This document shows, piece after piece, positions 26,245 through 36,703 of a stretch of 64,000 nucleotides of DNA. The stretch covers positions 1-64,000 of the forward strand of contig CAJXOD010000005.1 of assembly GCA_913057795.1 (NCBI GenBank), written 5' to 3'. How positions within the stretch are numbered: position 1 is the first letter of the stretch; every line of letters starts with the position of its first letter. Origin of the DNA: an uncultured Aquiluna sp. Lineage in GTDB: Bacteria; Actinomycetota; Actinomycetes; Actinomycetales; Microbacteriaceae. The notes under the pieces were generated by a model that was not told the origin of the DNA, ran no database searches, and saw only the letters and a list, made by a program, of their open reading frames with translations. A program made the position numbers and the translations under genes.

Positions 26245-27462
26245 TTAGGCCATTTTTGACTGAAGGTTCTCGGCAAGCGATGCCATGAACTCGTCAGTTG
26301 ACTGCCAAGGTTGTTCTTTTCCAACCAATGCGGCCAAATCCTTTGTCATTTTGCCAGACTCAACCGTTTCGATAATTACATCCTCAAGAGTCTGCGCAAA
26401 CTTTGCTACCTCAGGAGTGTCGTCCAACTTCGCGCGATGCATCAAGCCCCTTGTCCAGGCAAAGATAGAGGCAATTGGGTTGGTTGAGGTCTTATTGCCC
26501 TGCTGCCACTGTCGGTAATGACGCGTCACGGTTCCGTGAGCAGCCTCGGCCAGTGCCGTCTTACCGTCTGGAGTTGTTAGCACTGAGGTCATTAGACCCA
26601 AAGAGCCGAAGCCCTGAGCCACGGTGTCGGACTGAACATCACCGTCGTAGTTTTTGCATGCCCAAACATATCCACCCTCCCACTTCAAAGCAGCTGCAAC
26701 CATGTCGTCTATTAGACGGTGCTCATAGGTTAGGCCGGCTTTTTCAAACCTGTCCTTGTACTCGGCGTTGAAGATCTCCTCAAAGGCGTCCTTGAAGGCT
26801 CCGTCGTAGGCCTTCAAAATTGTGTTCTTAGTTGACATGTACACCGGGTAGTTACGAGCAAGGCCGTAGTTGAAGGAGGCTCTTGCAAAATCGCGTATGG
26901 AGTCCATGTAGTTATACATTCCCATGGCAACTCCACCGTTCTCCGGGAAGTCAGCGATGGTCATTACCTGAGGCTCTGAGCCGTCGGCAGGTGCCCAAGT
27001 CATGGTGACCCTACCCTTGCCAGGGATTTTGATGTCCGTGGCCTTGTACTGGTCACCGTGTGCATGACGACCAATGATGATTGGCTTAGTCCAGCCTGGT
27101 ACTAGCCTCGGAACGTTAGAGATGATAATTGGCTCGCGAAATACAACACCATCGAGAATGTTACGAATGGTTCCATTCGGAGAACGCCACATTTTTTTCA
27201 AACCGAATTCGACAACTCGGTCTTCGTCCGGAGTAATTGTTGCGCACTTGACCCCAACGCCGTATTTCTTGATGGCGTTAGCCGCATCAATAGTGATTTG
27301 GTCGTCGGTTGCATCGCGATTCTCAACAGACAGATCGTAATACTCCAGGTCGATATCCAAATAAGGGAGAATCAGTTTGTCCTTGATGTCTTGCCAGATG
27401 ATGCGAGTCATCTCATCGCCGTCCAGCTCAACAACTTTGCCAACAACACTGATTTTGTTCAT
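26245..27462 (-). CDS. icd: NADP-dependent isocitrate dehydrogenase
   Basis: A 405-residue homodimeric type isocitrate dehydrogenase of the eukaryotic-like IDH1 class, oxidising isocitrate to 2-oxoglutarate. [12 protein letters not shown] starts the protein, [14 protein letters not shown] carries the substrate-binding Ser/Asn and Arg residues, and [19 protein letters not shown] holds the metal aspartates. [11 protein letters not shown] binds NADP. It is clearly not the 740-residue monomeric form of many Actinobacteria. AGGAG lies a few bases before its ATG, and it has its own terminator. Confidence 0.95.
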   Translation of the reverse strand: MNKISVVGKVVELDGDEMTRIIWQDIKDKLILPYLDIDLEYYDLSVENRDATDDQITIDAANAIKKYGVGVKCATITPDEDRVVEFGLKKMWRSPNGTIRNILDGVVFREPIIISNVPRLVPGWTKPIIIGRHAHGDQYKATDIKIPGKGRVTMTWAPADGSEPQVMTIADFPENGGVAMGMYNYMDSIRDFARASFNYGLARNYPVYMSTKNTILKAYDGAFKDAFEEIFNAEYKDRFEKAGLTYEHRLIDDMVAAALKWEGGYVWACKNYDGDVQSDTVAQGFGSLGLMTSVLTTPDGKTALAEAAHGTVTRHYRQWQQGNKTSTNPIASIFAWTRGLMHRAKLDDTPEVAKFAQTLEDVIIETVESGKMTKDLAALVGKEQPWQSTDEFMASLAENLQSKMA

Positions 27463-27533
27463 TACTCTCCTGATTACCGCATGATTCGGGCCTAAATGAC
27501 CGTTCTTAGCCTATCGGTTTCAGTCGATGGACC

Positions 27534-29339
27534 CTAAACCAATGAATCCTTCCAGGACTTGTAGAGCTTCGAGAATTTACCTCCCGAAGCGACCAGCTGT
27601 TCCGGTGAACCATCTTCAATAATTTTTCCGTGCTCCATTACCAAAACTCGATCCGCTATCGAAACCGTTGAGAGTCGATGCGCGATGATTACGGCTGTCC
27701 GACCTGCAAGCAGTGTCTTTAGTCCAAGCTGCACCATGGCCTCCGAGGGTATGTCCAAAGAGGAAGTTGCCTCATCGAGAATCAAAACCGCGGGGTCCGC
27801 CAGGAAGGCACGTGCGAAGGAGATCAACTGGCGCTGGCCGCTTGAAACTCTTCCGCCGCGCTTGTTCACATCCGTCTCGTAACCGTAGGGCAATTCCAGA
27901 ATAAATTCGTGCGCGCCCACTGCCTTGGCCGCCTTGACTACATCGTCCATCGACGCGCCCGGGCGACCTAGCTGAATGTTCTCAGCTACAGACCCGGTAA
28001 ATAGATAAGCCTCCTGCGTCACCATCACTACCTTTTGACGAAGGTTTACATTCGAAATGTCTCTTAGGTCGTAATCGTCGAGTCGAACAACGCCTTCGCT
28101 AGGGTCGTAGAACCTTGAGATGAGCTTCGCAAGAGTCGATTTACCAGCGCCCGTAGTCCCGACCATCGCGATTGTTTGACCGCCAGGAATATCCAAAGAG
28201 AACGGGTGCAGGACAATATCACCGGTGTTGTATTGGAACTTCACCTTGTCAAAAACTAGACCGCCCTTGATGTTTCTAAGCTCCACCGGGTTCTCAGGTT
28301 CTGGAACCGAAGGCTCCTCTTGCAAAACACCAGAAATCTTCTCCAGAGCAGCCGATGCCGACTGGTACGAGTTGTAGAAAATTGCTATCTGTTCCATCGG
28401 GTCAAAAAACCTTCTGGCGTAAAGAATTGCAGCCGTCAAAACTCCAATGCCCAACGTGCCGTCGAGGACCCGAAATCCACCCACGAGCAAGATGGCAGCC
28501 ACAGTCGCGTTGCCGATTAAGATCAACGCTGGATCGTAGATTCCGAAAAGCTGAATTAGTTTGGCGTTCAATAGCCGGTACTTTTCCACTAGGCCACCAA
28601 AGTGCTTCTCATTGCGCTTTTCCTTGCGGAAAGCCTTGACGGCGCGGATACCCGTCATGGTCTCGACAAAGTTTTGAATCAAGGTGGAAGATGCAACCCG
28701 CTGCGCCCTAAAACCTCGGTTTGTGTTTATCTGGAACCACCGGGTCACAATCGCAAGCGGAATAACTGCGGCCATAAGGACAAGGAAGCTGATTGGGTCC
28801 AGTATCAAGAGTGCGCCGGCGGTGAAAACCATGAAGAAGATTCCAACCACCAGTTCGCCCAGGCCGCCGGATAGTAGCTCGGAAATCGACTCTAGGTCTG
28901 AGGTCTGCCTCGCGATTACTCTCCCGGCGGTATAGCGCTCATGGAATTCGACCGAAAGCTTTTGTGTGTGGATAAACATTCTGTTCCGCAATGCAAGCAG
29001 CATGGACTGAGCAATTTTCGCCGTGAGGATCATGAAGTAATAAACCATCAGTGCACTGAAAGCTGCAGCTCCCAGATAAAGCAGGATTAGCATCCATAGG
29101 GGATAAAAGTCGTCTTCGATGGCCCTAGGAAGCGCCCAATCAATCGCGAACGCGATTAGGGCTGGGCCTGCAACCCTGAGCGTCGTGGAGATAAAAATCA
29201 TTACTACGGCTAGCCAAAGTCTGGCTCGGAGCGGAAGCAATAACGAACCCAAGAGCGTTCTAGATCGCTTCCTGATGAACCTAGATTCGGTTTTGTTTAG
29301 GTCTGTTCTTTCTTCGTTATTGGTTCCGTAAAGACTCAT
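27534..29339 (-). CDS. Heterodimeric ABC exporter, subunit with degenerate signature motif
   Basis: A 601-residue half-transporter with six membrane helices (about 35-330) and one NBD. Walker A is GTTGAGKST and Walker [13 protein letters not shown], both intact with the catalytic Glu; the signature is VSSGQRQ instead of LSGGQ. It overlaps the gene upstream by 4 nt, and the two proteins are complementary: the altered signature here should face the altered Walker B of the partner, making one non-hydrolytic site, as in TM287/288 and BmrCD. Exported substrate unknown; multidrug or peptide export is usual for the group. Confidence 0.88.
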   Translation of the reverse strand: MSLYGTNNEERTDLNKTESRFIRKRSRTLLGSLLLPLRARLWLAVVMIFISTTLRVAGPALIAFAIDWALPRAIEDDFYPLWMLILLYLGAAAFSALMVYYFMILTAKIAQSMLLALRNRMFIHTQKLSVEFHERYTAGRVIARQTSDLESISELLSGGLGELVVGIFFMVFTAGALLILDPISFLVLMAAVIPLAIVTRWFQINTNRGFRAQRVASSTLIQNFVETMTGIRAVKAFRKEKRNEKHFGGLVEKYRLLNAKLIQLFGIYDPALILIGNATVAAILLVGGFRVLDGTLGIGVLTAAILYARRFFDPMEQIAIFYNSYQSASAALEKISGVLQEEPSVPEPENPVELRNIKGGLVFDKVKFQYNTGDIVLHPFSLDIPGGQTIAMVGTTGAGKSTLAKLISRFYDPSEGVVRLDDYDLRDISNVNLRQKVVMVTQEAYLFTGSVAENIQLGRPGASMDDVVKAAKAVGAHEFILELPYGYETDVNKRGGRVSSGQRQLISFARAFLADPAVLILDEATSSLDIPSEAMVQLGLKTLLAGRTAVIIAHRLSTVSIADRVLVMEHGKIIEDGSPEQLVASGGKFSKLYKSWKDSLV

Positions 29340-31138
29340 ACGTTCACCTCACGCTCTTTCTGGTCGGTGTCCAGAGAGGTAATGACGTGGCGATATTCAG
29401 GACTGGTGTCTAGAAGTTCACGGTGAGTACCGAAAGCAATAATTTTGCCATCTTGCATCAGAGCGACCTTGTCGGCGAGCATTACGGTCGAAGGTCGGTG
29501 AGCCACTATTAGGGCCGTAGTCGATTTCAGCACATGTCGAAGCGCGTCTTCGACCATCGCCTCTGTCTCCACATCGACAGCCGACAATGGATCATCCAAA
29601 ACCAAAATCTGAGGCTTCGCCGCAACTGCTCTTGCCAAAGCCAATCGCTGGCGTTGACCGCCTGAAAGACTTAGACCTTCATCGCCAATCGGCGTGTCAA
29701 GGCCCTTCGGTAAATCGTAGGCAAACTGTGCTTGAGCAATCTCGAGAGCCTGCTTTAGATCATCCTCACTTTGATCTTTATTGCCCAAGAGCACGTTGTC
29801 GCGCACGCTCGATGAGAAAAGAGTGGCGTCCTCAAAGGCCATAGCGATGTTTGATCTAAGATCTGCTCGAGTCAAATCTCGAATGTCAACCCCATCGATA
29901 GTTATAGAGCCACCCGTTACCTCGTACAACCTTGTTGTTAGAGCAGTCAGAGTAGTCTTGCCACTTCCGGTGAGCCCAATGAGAGCTACCGATTGGCCAG
30001 GCTCTATTCGAAGGCTGACACCATCGACCAAATCCCGATTTTTTGGGTCGGCATCGGGGTAATGAAAATGAACGTCATGAAACTCAAGCAAACCCTTGGG
30101 GTCTTTTATCGTCTTTCGGGAAACAGGATCGGAAATTAGATCCGGCTCATCCAGCACTTCAAAAATTCTCGTGGTGGCGGTTTTCGCCTCAAGTGTCATA
30201 CCCAGCAGGAATCCAAGGGACTCTGTTGGCCAACGAAGGACCATGGCGGTTGCAACAAAAGCCACGAGTGTCCCAACGGTCATCTCGCCGTTAGCCGTAA
30301 ACCAAATCCCAGCCAATAAAGCCAAGCCGAGGGCAAATTCAGGAATCATCATTAGGTAGAGCCAGATGTTTGCGACGGCTTTTGCCTTGCTAATTTCCGT
30401 GTTCTTAAGTTCCGAAGCCTGGGTTGCGAATTGTTCAGCTGCAAAACCTCCGCGGCCAAAAGCCTTTAAGACTCTGACGCCATGAACAGATTCTTCTACC
30501 CTTGTTGCAAGGTCTCCCGACTGATCCTGAGCGAGTCTGGCAATAGTGCCGAAACCGCGCTCGAAGCGGAATCCAATGAGCCAAATCGGGATAGACGCCA
30601 CTGAAAAGATAAGGCCCAACCAGAAGTTGTATGTGAAGAGAATCAGCAGTCCAACCACGAGTGTTATGAAGTTAGCTATAAGTAACACAATTCCGAAGCT
30701 AAGCCAGCGCCTGATTAGGCCGAGGTCGGCAACCGCCCTGGAGAGCAACTGCCCCGATGGCCATCGATCATGAAATGCAACCGGCAAATCTTGGAGCTTG
30801 GCGAACAAGGTATTGCGCATGTCGGCCTCGACGAATGTTCCAGGTGTAAGAACCAGCCAACGCCTGAGAAGCACGAGGCCAGCCTCCAGAATCCCGAGCA
30901 AGAGAATGAAACCAACCGCCGGAAGTAGGGCGTCCTCACCGCCGTCGACCAGTGAGTTGACCAGTGACTGCAAGAACTGCGGGATTGAAAGAGCGATCAT
31001 GTGGGCGCCAATTGCGGCGAGTATGCCAAGGCCTATGCGCCATAGTGCCCGCCTTGCAAATGGGACCAGACGCCAAAGGGTTTTTATCGTCCCCAATTCA
31101 GCCTGTTGCATAATTCTCTCTGCTGTAATTTTGGCCAA
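29336..31138 (-). CDS. Heterodimeric ABC exporter, subunit with degenerate catalytic base
   Basis: A 600-residue half-transporter, partner of the gene that follows it. After six membrane helices the NBD has Walker [10 protein letters not shown], a canonical LSGGQRQRL signature, and Walker [13 protein letters not shown] in which Asp replaces the catalytic Glu. This marks the member that forms the degenerate site in heterodimeric exporters. The start is TTG at 31138 after AAGG; an in-frame ATG at 31111 is an alternative. It begins 40 nt past the purH stop and may be read from the purine operon or from an unseen promoter. Confidence 0.87.
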   Translation of the reverse strand: MAKITAERIMQQAELGTIKTLWRLVPFARRALWRIGLGILAAIGAHMIALSIPQFLQSLVNSLVDGGEDALLPAVGFILLLGILEAGLVLLRRWLVLTPGTFVEADMRNTLFAKLQDLPVAFHDRWPSGQLLSRAVADLGLIRRWLSFGIVLLIANFITLVVGLLILFTYNFWLGLIFSVASIPIWLIGFRFERGFGTIARLAQDQSGDLATRVEESVHGVRVLKAFGRGGFAAEQFATQASELKNTEISKAKAVANIWLYLMMIPEFALGLALLAGIWFTANGEMTVGTLVAFVATAMVLRWPTESLGFLLGMTLEAKTATTRIFEVLDEPDLISDPVSRKTIKDPKGLLEFHDVHFHYPDADPKNRDLVDGVSLRIEPGQSVALIGLTGSGKTTLTALTTRLYEVTGGSITIDGVDIRDLTRADLRSNIAMAFEDATLFSSSVRDNVLLGNKDQSEDDLKQALEIAQAQFAYDLPKGLDTPIGDEGLSLSGGQRQRLALARAVAAKPQILVLDDPLSAVDVETEAMVEDALRHVLKSTTALIVAHRPSTVMLADKVALMQDGKIIAFGTHRELLDTSPEYRHVITSLDTDQKEREVNV

Positions 31139-31178
31139 TCGGCCTTACTCGTAAACATTTGGTGCGCTGGGATTATTT

Positions 31179-32720
31179 CTAGTGGAAAAAATGTCTTTCG
31201 CCCGTGAAGTACATGCTAACGCCGGCTTCACTAGCAGCGGCGATCACTTCCTCGTCTCGAACGCTTCCACCCGGCTGCACAACTGCCGACACTCCGGCAT
31301 CTATAAGCACCTGAAGGCCATCGGCGAATGGGAAAAATGCGTCCGACGCCGCGACCGAACCCACCACTCTTTCACCAGCCCTTGCGACCGCGAGCCTACA
31401 AGAATCCAGTCTGTTGACCTGACCCATACCAATCCCAACAGCGGCCTGATTCTTAGCTAGCAGGATTGCGTTAGATTTCACGGACCGGCAAGCAATCCAT
31501 GCAAACTCTAAATCAAGCATCTGAGCGGCATCGACGCCCTTGCCGGCTACCAATTGCCAACTCTGAGTGTCCAGGCCTTCAAAGCCGTCTGAGTCCTGCA
31601 CAAGCATGCCGCCCGATACCTGCCGAATATCTAGCGCGGCTCTGACATAAGAAGTCGAAAGCTCCAAAATTCTTAAGTTCTTTTTCTTTTTCAGTATTTC
31701 GAGAGCTGTCGGAACGAACGAAGGCGCGATTATGACCTCTGTGAAGACTTCAACAACGGCAAGGGCCATTGCCTCGGTAACTTCGCTGTTGCTGGCAATC
31801 ACACCTCCGAAGGCAGACACCGGATCGGTGTTATGTGCAGCCTGGTAAACGGTCGCAACATCTTCACCGGTGGCAATTCCACAAGGGTTAGCGTGCTTGA
31901 TGATCGCAACCGCGGGGGCCTGAAAATCGAAGGCTGCCCTAAGAGCAGCATCCGCATCAACAAAGTTGTTGTAGCTCATCTGTTTGCCGGAATGCTGAAT
32001 GGCCGTTGCCACACCAGAAGAGTCGGCGGACAAATAAAGAGCTGCCTGCTGATGAGAGTTCTCGCCATATCTCAAGTCTTGGTCTTTCGTGAGAGAAATG
32101 TTGATCGATTCTGAGGTCGTCTCTTCACCGAATTCGCGAGCCAGGAAGCTTGCGACGGCCGAGTCGTAGCCAGCAGTGTGAGCAAATGCTTGCTGAGCAA
32201 GTTGTTGCCGAAACTTTAGGCTCGTGCCACCGTCATCAAGCGCTTCGATCAAGAGCTGGTAGTTCTTTGGGTTGACGATTATTGCCACATTTGCGTGGTT
32301 TTTGGCGGCAGCCCGAACCATAGCGGGTCCGCCGATATCAATCTGCTCGATGGCCGCATCGCCGGTGGTTCCGCTAGAAACGGTTTCAACGAAAGGGTAA
32401 AGGTTCACAACCACGAGCTGAAACGCTTCGATGTTTAGCTCTGCAAGCTCTTGATTATGCTTTTCAAGTCTTAGATCGGCGAGAATGCCGCCGTGAATAG
32501 CCGGGTGTAGCGTCTTTACCCGGCCGCCCAAGCTTTCAGGAAAGCCGGTGACTTCACTGACTTCTCTTACGTCCATACCAGCCAACGCGATTTGTTTAGC
32601 AGTGGAGCCGGTTGACACTAGTTGGACACCGGCCGCAGTCAGAGCCGTCGCTAGCTCAATCAAACCGGTCTTATCCGACACCGAAATCAACGCCCTTTTT
32701 ATGGCCACTACATCAGGCAC
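31179..32720 (-). CDS. purH: AICAR transformylase / IMP cyclohydrolase
   Basis: A 513-residue bifunctional enzyme for the last two steps to IMP. The N-terminal MGS-like domain has [10 protein letters not shown] and [10 protein letters not shown]; the transformylase domain has [11 protein letters not shown] with the catalytic Lys-His pair and ends in the usual RHFFH. The GTG at 32720 is chosen because AAGGAG lies 4-5 nt upstream within the end of purN, giving an 8-nt overlap; the longer open frame to 32759 would run deep into purN. Formyl donor comes from FolD-made 10-formyl-THF. Confidence 0.95.
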   Translation of the reverse strand: MPDVVAIKRALISVSDKTGLIELATALTAAGVQLVSTGSTAKQIALAGMDVREVSEVTGFPESLGGRVKTLHPAIHGGILADLRLEKHNQELAELNIEAFQLVVVNLYPFVETVSSGTTGDAAIEQIDIGGPAMVRAAAKNHANVAIIVNPKNYQLLIEALDDGGTSLKFRQQLAQQAFAHTAGYDSAVASFLAREFGEETTSESINISLTKDQDLRYGENSHQQAALYLSADSSGVATAIQHSGKQMSYNNFVDADAALRAAFDFQAPAVAIIKHANPCGIATGEDVATVYQAAHNTDPVSAFGGVIASNSEVTEAMALAVVEVFTEVIIAPSFVPTALEILKKKKNLRILELSTSYVRAALDIRQVSGGMLVQDSDGFEGLDTQSWQLVAGKGVDAAQMLDLEFAWIACRSVKSNAILLAKNQAAVGIGMGQVNRLDSCRLAVARAGERVVGSVAASDAFFPFADGLQVLIDAGVSAVVQPGGSVRDEEVIAAASEAGVSMYFTGERHFFH

Positions 32721-33309
32721 TTTGCTCCTTTTCGGCAAGCAAGAGCACTCCGGTTGCAATGTCTTGAACCACTTGAACTAGCTGCTCTCGTTCCATAAGT
32801 TTAATCTGATCATGCAAATCAATTTCTGAGATGCCAGGAGTGACAGCCATGCTGGCCTGAGTCAAAATCCTGCCAGTGTCCACCCCTTCATCGACGATGT
32901 GAATGGTTGCGCCAGTCACCGAGGCCCCAGCTGCTAAGGCGTCGGCAACGGCATGTGCGCCTGGAAAATCGGGTAACAACGATGGGTGCAGATTAATCAT
33001 TCTTGGCGTGAGCTTGTTGACGATGTTTGCCGGCAGCACCTTCATGAATCCGGCTAGAACCACTAAATCCGGCTTGTGGAATTCTATATTTGAAAGCAAG
33101 ACCTCCGCCCAGGCTTCACGACTTTCAAACCTTGAAGGTTCAACAACGAAAGTTGGAACCCCAAACTCCTCGGCGTGCTCTAGACCCGAAGCAGCCTTAT
33201 CGGAACCAACCGCGACCACCTTAGCCGGGTAGAGCGGGCTGGCCGCCGCCGTCAAAAGCGCACGAAGATTTGAACCGCCACCTGAAATAATCACTACGAC
33301 CGAGAACAT
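32713..33309 (-). CDS. purN: Phosphoribosylglycinamide formyltransferase
   Basis: A 198-residue folate-dependent GAR transformylase of purine synthesis. [12 protein letters not shown] binds the GAR phosphate; [16 protein letters not shown] and [14 protein letters not shown] carry the catalytic Asn-His-Asp triad. TAGACT lies 6 nt before the ATG, overlapping the perM stop, so purN-purH has a leaderless-type promoter of its own in addition to any read-through from perM. Confidence 0.95.
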   Translation of the reverse strand: MFSVVVIISGGGSNLRALLTAAASPLYPAKVVAVGSDKAASGLEHAEEFGVPTFVVEPSRFESREAWAEVLLSNIEFHKPDLVVLAGFMKVLPANIVNKLTPRMINLHPSLLPDFPGAHAVADALAAGASVTGATIHIVDEGVDTGRILTQASMAVTPGISEIDLHDQIKLMEREQLVQVVQDIATGVLLLAEKEQSA

Positions 33310-33315
33310 TGCCTC

Positions 33316-33321
33316 AGTCTA
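33316..33321 (-). promoter_or_regulatory. -10 box of purN, leaderless arrangement
   Basis: TAGACT on the minus strand, whose TAG also serves as the perM stop codon, followed by 6 nt and the purN ATG. GAGGCA in the spacer could alternatively act as a very closely spaced ribosome binding site. Confidence 0.5.
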
Positions 33322-34566
33322 CTTTCGCTCGGAAGCGTCGCCGTATGGCTTAGCAATTACTAGAGCGGCTAAGAAGCTCGGCACTAAGACCTCAACAAAC
33401 ACCACCGCGGCGAACATAAGCGGATTGGCCCCAACGGTTTCAAACCGACCCGGGCCAAAGCTACCTGATGCCGCCTGGCTTACCAGGAAGACAGTGATAG
33501 CTGCGCTAGAGGCAGCAACCAATGAGATCGACAGAGCCCCGCTTAGTCTTGTGCCATATTCCCAGCGCAATTGATCCGCATGTCTGGCAACGAAAAACGT
33601 TGCCAAAAGTGCGGCCGCTACAGGAATCAAGACGAAAATAAGACCTCGCTCAAACCCTCCGGTTGGTAACGCCGCAAACACTGGGAGCGCCGGAAGTGGC
33701 CCGAGCTCTGAGGCAAAAGGCGACACGTGGGAGCCAGTTCCGATTGCAAATCCTGCACCGGAAATCCAAGATGCTCCATAGACAATTAGGTTTGGCAGAA
33801 TTGCCAACTGACCAATAGTCACCATGACTCCACCTAAAATACTGAGCCCCAGACCTTGGTAAAGTCCTATCACTTGAACCCAACCGAAACCTAAACCAAG
33901 AGCAATCAGAGCCGAGCTTGAAAAAATCAAAACTGCCACAACCGACAACCCGACTCTGACACCCGGATTTAGTGCGGTTCGAATTGACCAGTGCAACTTC
34001 GCGTATGCGTTAGCAAAAAGTCTTCTGACCCAGATGCGCTCCCTGGCCTCTGGACCATTGGCGCCCTCGAACAGCTCAAATCTTCGACCGATCACGGAAG
34101 ACGCAATCAGTATTAATCCAAAAAATATTGCCGGGTAATAAAGCGGTTCCCAGGTGCCCGCAATCACCGAATCGTCTGCCACCAGTAATGAGGCGCCGTA
34201 GCTGATTCCACCAAAAGCCAGCGAACCACCTAGCCAGGCTGGCCAAAGCGAAGCGGCGGCCGATAGTCGATGACCGATTCTGATTGCCATGAGAACGATC
34301 AGGCCGGTTAGCCCCAGTGGCAGTGCTGTGAGGAAGAAGGCCCCAAAACTGATACCGAGGATCTCACCGTCTGCGAAGCCAATGGGAACTCCGCATGCTA
34401 ACAAGAAAGCGTAAACAGCCACCCTGAGCGCCAAGACCCATTCAACTTGTCCATTGCCCTCGATAAACCAAGCAAGTGTGAGAGGAGCAATTATCAGCCC
34501 CACCACAGTGGCAATGATGATCAAAGCCTGCAGAGCGGCTATTGCAAAACTAAGCCCCCGGTTCAC
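33319..34566 (-). CDS. PerM-like integral membrane protein (DUF6350)
   Basis: A 415-residue polytopic membrane protein with about ten hydrophobic segments and few charged loops. Sequence alone gives no catalytic motif, but position between sucD and purN matches the actinobacterial DUF6350 / PerM family. The mycobacterial member (Rv0955) is linked to cell division under low magnesium and to persistence. The N-terminus NRGLSFAIAALQALII and the run LVLMAIRIG are in keeping with it. Start is GTG at 34566, with no clear ribosome binding site, 8 nt after the sucD stop. Assignment depends mainly on gene order and topology. Confidence 0.7.
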   Translation of the reverse strand: MNRGLSFAIAALQALIIIATVVGLIIAPLTLAWFIEGNGQVEWVLALRVAVYAFLLACGVPIGFADGEILGISFGAFFLTALPLGLTGLIVLMAIRIGHRLSAAASLWPAWLGGSLAFGGISYGASLLVADDSVIAGTWEPLYYPAIFFGLILIASSVIGRRFELFEGANGPEARERIWVRRLFANAYAKLHWSIRTALNPGVRVGLSVVAVLIFSSSALIALGLGFGWVQVIGLYQGLGLSILGGVMVTIGQLAILPNLIVYGASWISGAGFAIGTGSHVSPFASELGPLPALPVFAALPTGGFERGLIFVLIPVAAALLATFFVARHADQLRWEYGTRLSGALSISLVAASSAAITVFLVSQAASGSFGPGRFETVGANPLMFAAVVFVEVLVPSFLAALVIAKPYGDASERK

Positions 34567-34574
34567 GGCTGGCG

Positions 34575-35462
34575 CTATAGGTTGGCGATAATGTCGCGCA
34601 TCAAGGTGGCGGTCTCCGATGGCGTCTTGCCAACCTTGACACCTACTGCTTCGAACGCCTCTTTTTTGCCTTGGGCCGTTCCAGCGGACCCAGAAACAAT
34701 CGCGCCCGCGTGTCCCATGGTCTTGCCCTCTGGGGCGGTAAATCCTGCCACGTAGGCAACAACCGGCTTGGTGACGTGCTTAGAAATGTACTCCGCTGCC
34801 TTCTCTTCGCTGTCGCCGCCAATTTCACCGATCAAAACAATCGCCTTGGTCTCTGGGTCATTCTCAAATGCCTCTAGAGCATCGATGTGAGTGGTCCCAA
34901 TAACAGGGTCTCCACCAATACCGATTCCGGTGGTGAAGCCAATGTCTCTTAGCTCAAACATCATCTGGTAGGTGAGAGTTCCGGACTTAGAAACCAAACC
35001 AATCGGTCCCTTACCAGTGATGTTCCAAGGGGTGATTCCAGCATTTGACTCACCAGGACTAATGATTCCAGGACAATTTGGGCCAATGAGTCTGGTCTTT
35101 AGTCCCTTTTCGACGTTGTATGCCCAAGCCGAAGCTGAGTCGTGAACTGGGATTCCCTCCGTGATAGCTACTGCGAGTGGAATCTCGGCATCAATCGCTT
35201 CGACGATTGCCTGCTTCGCAAAAGCCGGCGGCACGAAAATAACAGAAACGTTTGCCCCGGTTGCCGTCATTGCCTCTGCGACACTGCCGAAAACCGGAAG
35301 GGACTTGCCCTCGACTTCGACAGTTTCGCCGGCCTTGCGAGGATTTACTCCGCCAACGATGTTTGATCCACCAGCCAGCATGCGCTGGGTGTGCTTCATG
35401 CCTTCAGCACCAGTCATGCCCTGAACGATGATTTTAGAATCTGAGTTTAGAAAGATTGCCAT
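34575..35462 (-). CDS. sucD: Succinyl-CoA synthetase alpha subunit
   Basis: A 295-residue subunit of the ligase converting succinyl-CoA to succinate with nucleotide triphosphate formation. The CoA-binding Rossmann region includes [13 protein letters not shown] and [19 protein letters not shown] contains the phosphorylated active-site His. It follows sucC by 11 nt, with AAGGGG before the ATG. It supplies the succinate used by the SDH complex encoded at 6718-10073. Confidence 0.95.
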   Translation of the reverse strand: MAIFLNSDSKIIVQGMTGAEGMKHTQRMLAGGSNIVGGVNPRKAGETVEVEGKSLPVFGSVAEAMTATGANVSVIFVPPAFAKQAIVEAIDAEIPLAVAITEGIPVHDSASAWAYNVEKGLKTRLIGPNCPGIISPGESNAGITPWNITGKGPIGLVSKSGTLTYQMMFELRDIGFTTGIGIGGDPVIGTTHIDALEAFENDPETKAIVLIGEIGGDSEEKAAEYISKHVTKPVVAYVAGFTAPEGKTMGHAGAIVSGSAGTAQGKKEAFEAVGVKVGKTPSETATLMRDIIANL

Positions 35463-35473
35463 TTTTTAGCCCC

Positions 35474-36631
35474 TTAGCCGTTCGCAAGTTCAGCGGCGGT
35501 ATTAGCCCCACCATCCATGGTGTCCGCAAGTGCCACTAGCGGGTGGTTGAATTCCTTCAAAATGGTGCGGCCTTCTTCAACGTTGTTTCCGTCGAGCCTT
35601 ACAACTAGCGGCTTAGAGGCCCTGGCGCCAAGAGTATTGAGGGCTCCAACGATGCCGTTAGCAACGGCGTCACACGCCGTGATGCCGCCAAAGACGTTCA
35701 CAAACACGCTTTTGACCTGTGGGTCGTTCAGAATTACATCCAGACCAGCGGCCATTACCTCTGCGGAGGCTCCGCCGCCGATGTCCAAGAAGTTGGCGGG
35801 CTTCACTCCGCCGTTTGCCTCTCCGGCGTAAGCTACGACGTCCAGCGTGGACATAACAAGTCCGGCACCGTTTCCGATGATCCCCACTTCGCCGTCTAGC
35901 TTCACGTAGTTCAGATCCATCGCCTTAGCTTTGGCTTCCAGTGGGTCGAGCGCATCGCGCTCCATGTCATCGCGCTCGTGACGGAAATCCGAGTTTTCAT
36001 CGAGGGTGATTTTGCCGTCGAGAGCAAGAATTTGGCCGTCTTCGGTAAGAACAAGCGGGTTTACCTCAACCAAGGTCGCATCTTCTTTTACGAAAACGTC
36101 ATAGAGCTTGAGGATTACATCACTCACTGAGTCAATGAGTTCTTCTGGGAACCTGCCGGCCATCGCAATTTCCATGGCCAAAGCCTTGTCTATGCCGGTA
36201 ACAGCGGAGACCGGAATCTTTGCCAAAGCGTCTGGGCGTTCAACGGCAAGCTGCTCGATCTCCATGCCGCCCTCAACAGAACAAAGTGACAAGAAGGTTC
36301 GGTTTGAGCGATCCAGAAGCACTGAGAAGTAAAACTCCTGAGCGATCTTGGCGCCCTCCGCAATCATTAGGCGCTTTACAACATGGCCTTTGATGTCGAG
36401 TCCAAGAATTTCTTCGGCTTTTTGCCGGGCCTCGGCTGGGCTGTGAGCCACTTTTACACCGCCGGCCTTGCCGCGCCCTCCAGTTTTTACCTGGGCTTTA
36501 ACAACGACAGTGCCGCCAATAGCGGTAGCTGCTGCCTCCGCTTCTTCAGGTGTGTCTGCAATTCGACCCTGTAAAACCGGAACTCCGTGTTTTTCAAAAA
36601 GGTCGCGGGCTTGATATTCAAATAGATCCAC
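35474..36631 (-). CDS. sucC: Succinyl-CoA synthetase beta subunit
   Basis: A 385-residue ATP-grasp subunit. [19 protein letters not shown] is the standard N-terminus, [18 protein letters not shown] the nucleotide-binding loop, EVNPLV the metal site and [12 protein letters not shown] the glycine-rich loop that accepts phosphate from SucD. Start is GTG at 36631 after a weak GAAAG. It heads the sucC-sucD-perM-purN-purH string, with pcrA 72 nt upstream on the same strand. Confidence 0.95.
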   Translation of the reverse strand: MDLFEYQARDLFEKHGVPVLQGRIADTPEEAEAAATAIGGTVVVKAQVKTGGRGKAGGVKVAHSPAEARQKAEEILGLDIKGHVVKRLMIAEGAKIAQEFYFSVLLDRSNRTFLSLCSVEGGMEIEQLAVERPDALAKIPVSAVTGIDKALAMEIAMAGRFPEELIDSVSDVILKLYDVFVKEDATLVEVNPLVLTEDGQILALDGKITLDENSDFRHERDDMERDALDPLEAKAKAMDLNYVKLDGEVGIIGNGAGLVMSTLDVVAYAGEANGGVKPANFLDIGGGASAEVMAAGLDVILNDPQVKSVFVNVFGGITACDAVANGIVGALNTLGARASKPLVVRLDGNNVEEGRTILKEFNHPLVALADTMDGGANTAAELANG

Positions 36632-36703
36632 TTTGGTCTTTCAGTTTTTTTAGCCGACGTTTAATCTTCTAAAGTCTAGTGATTGAAAAAAAGCATTTCC
36701 AAA

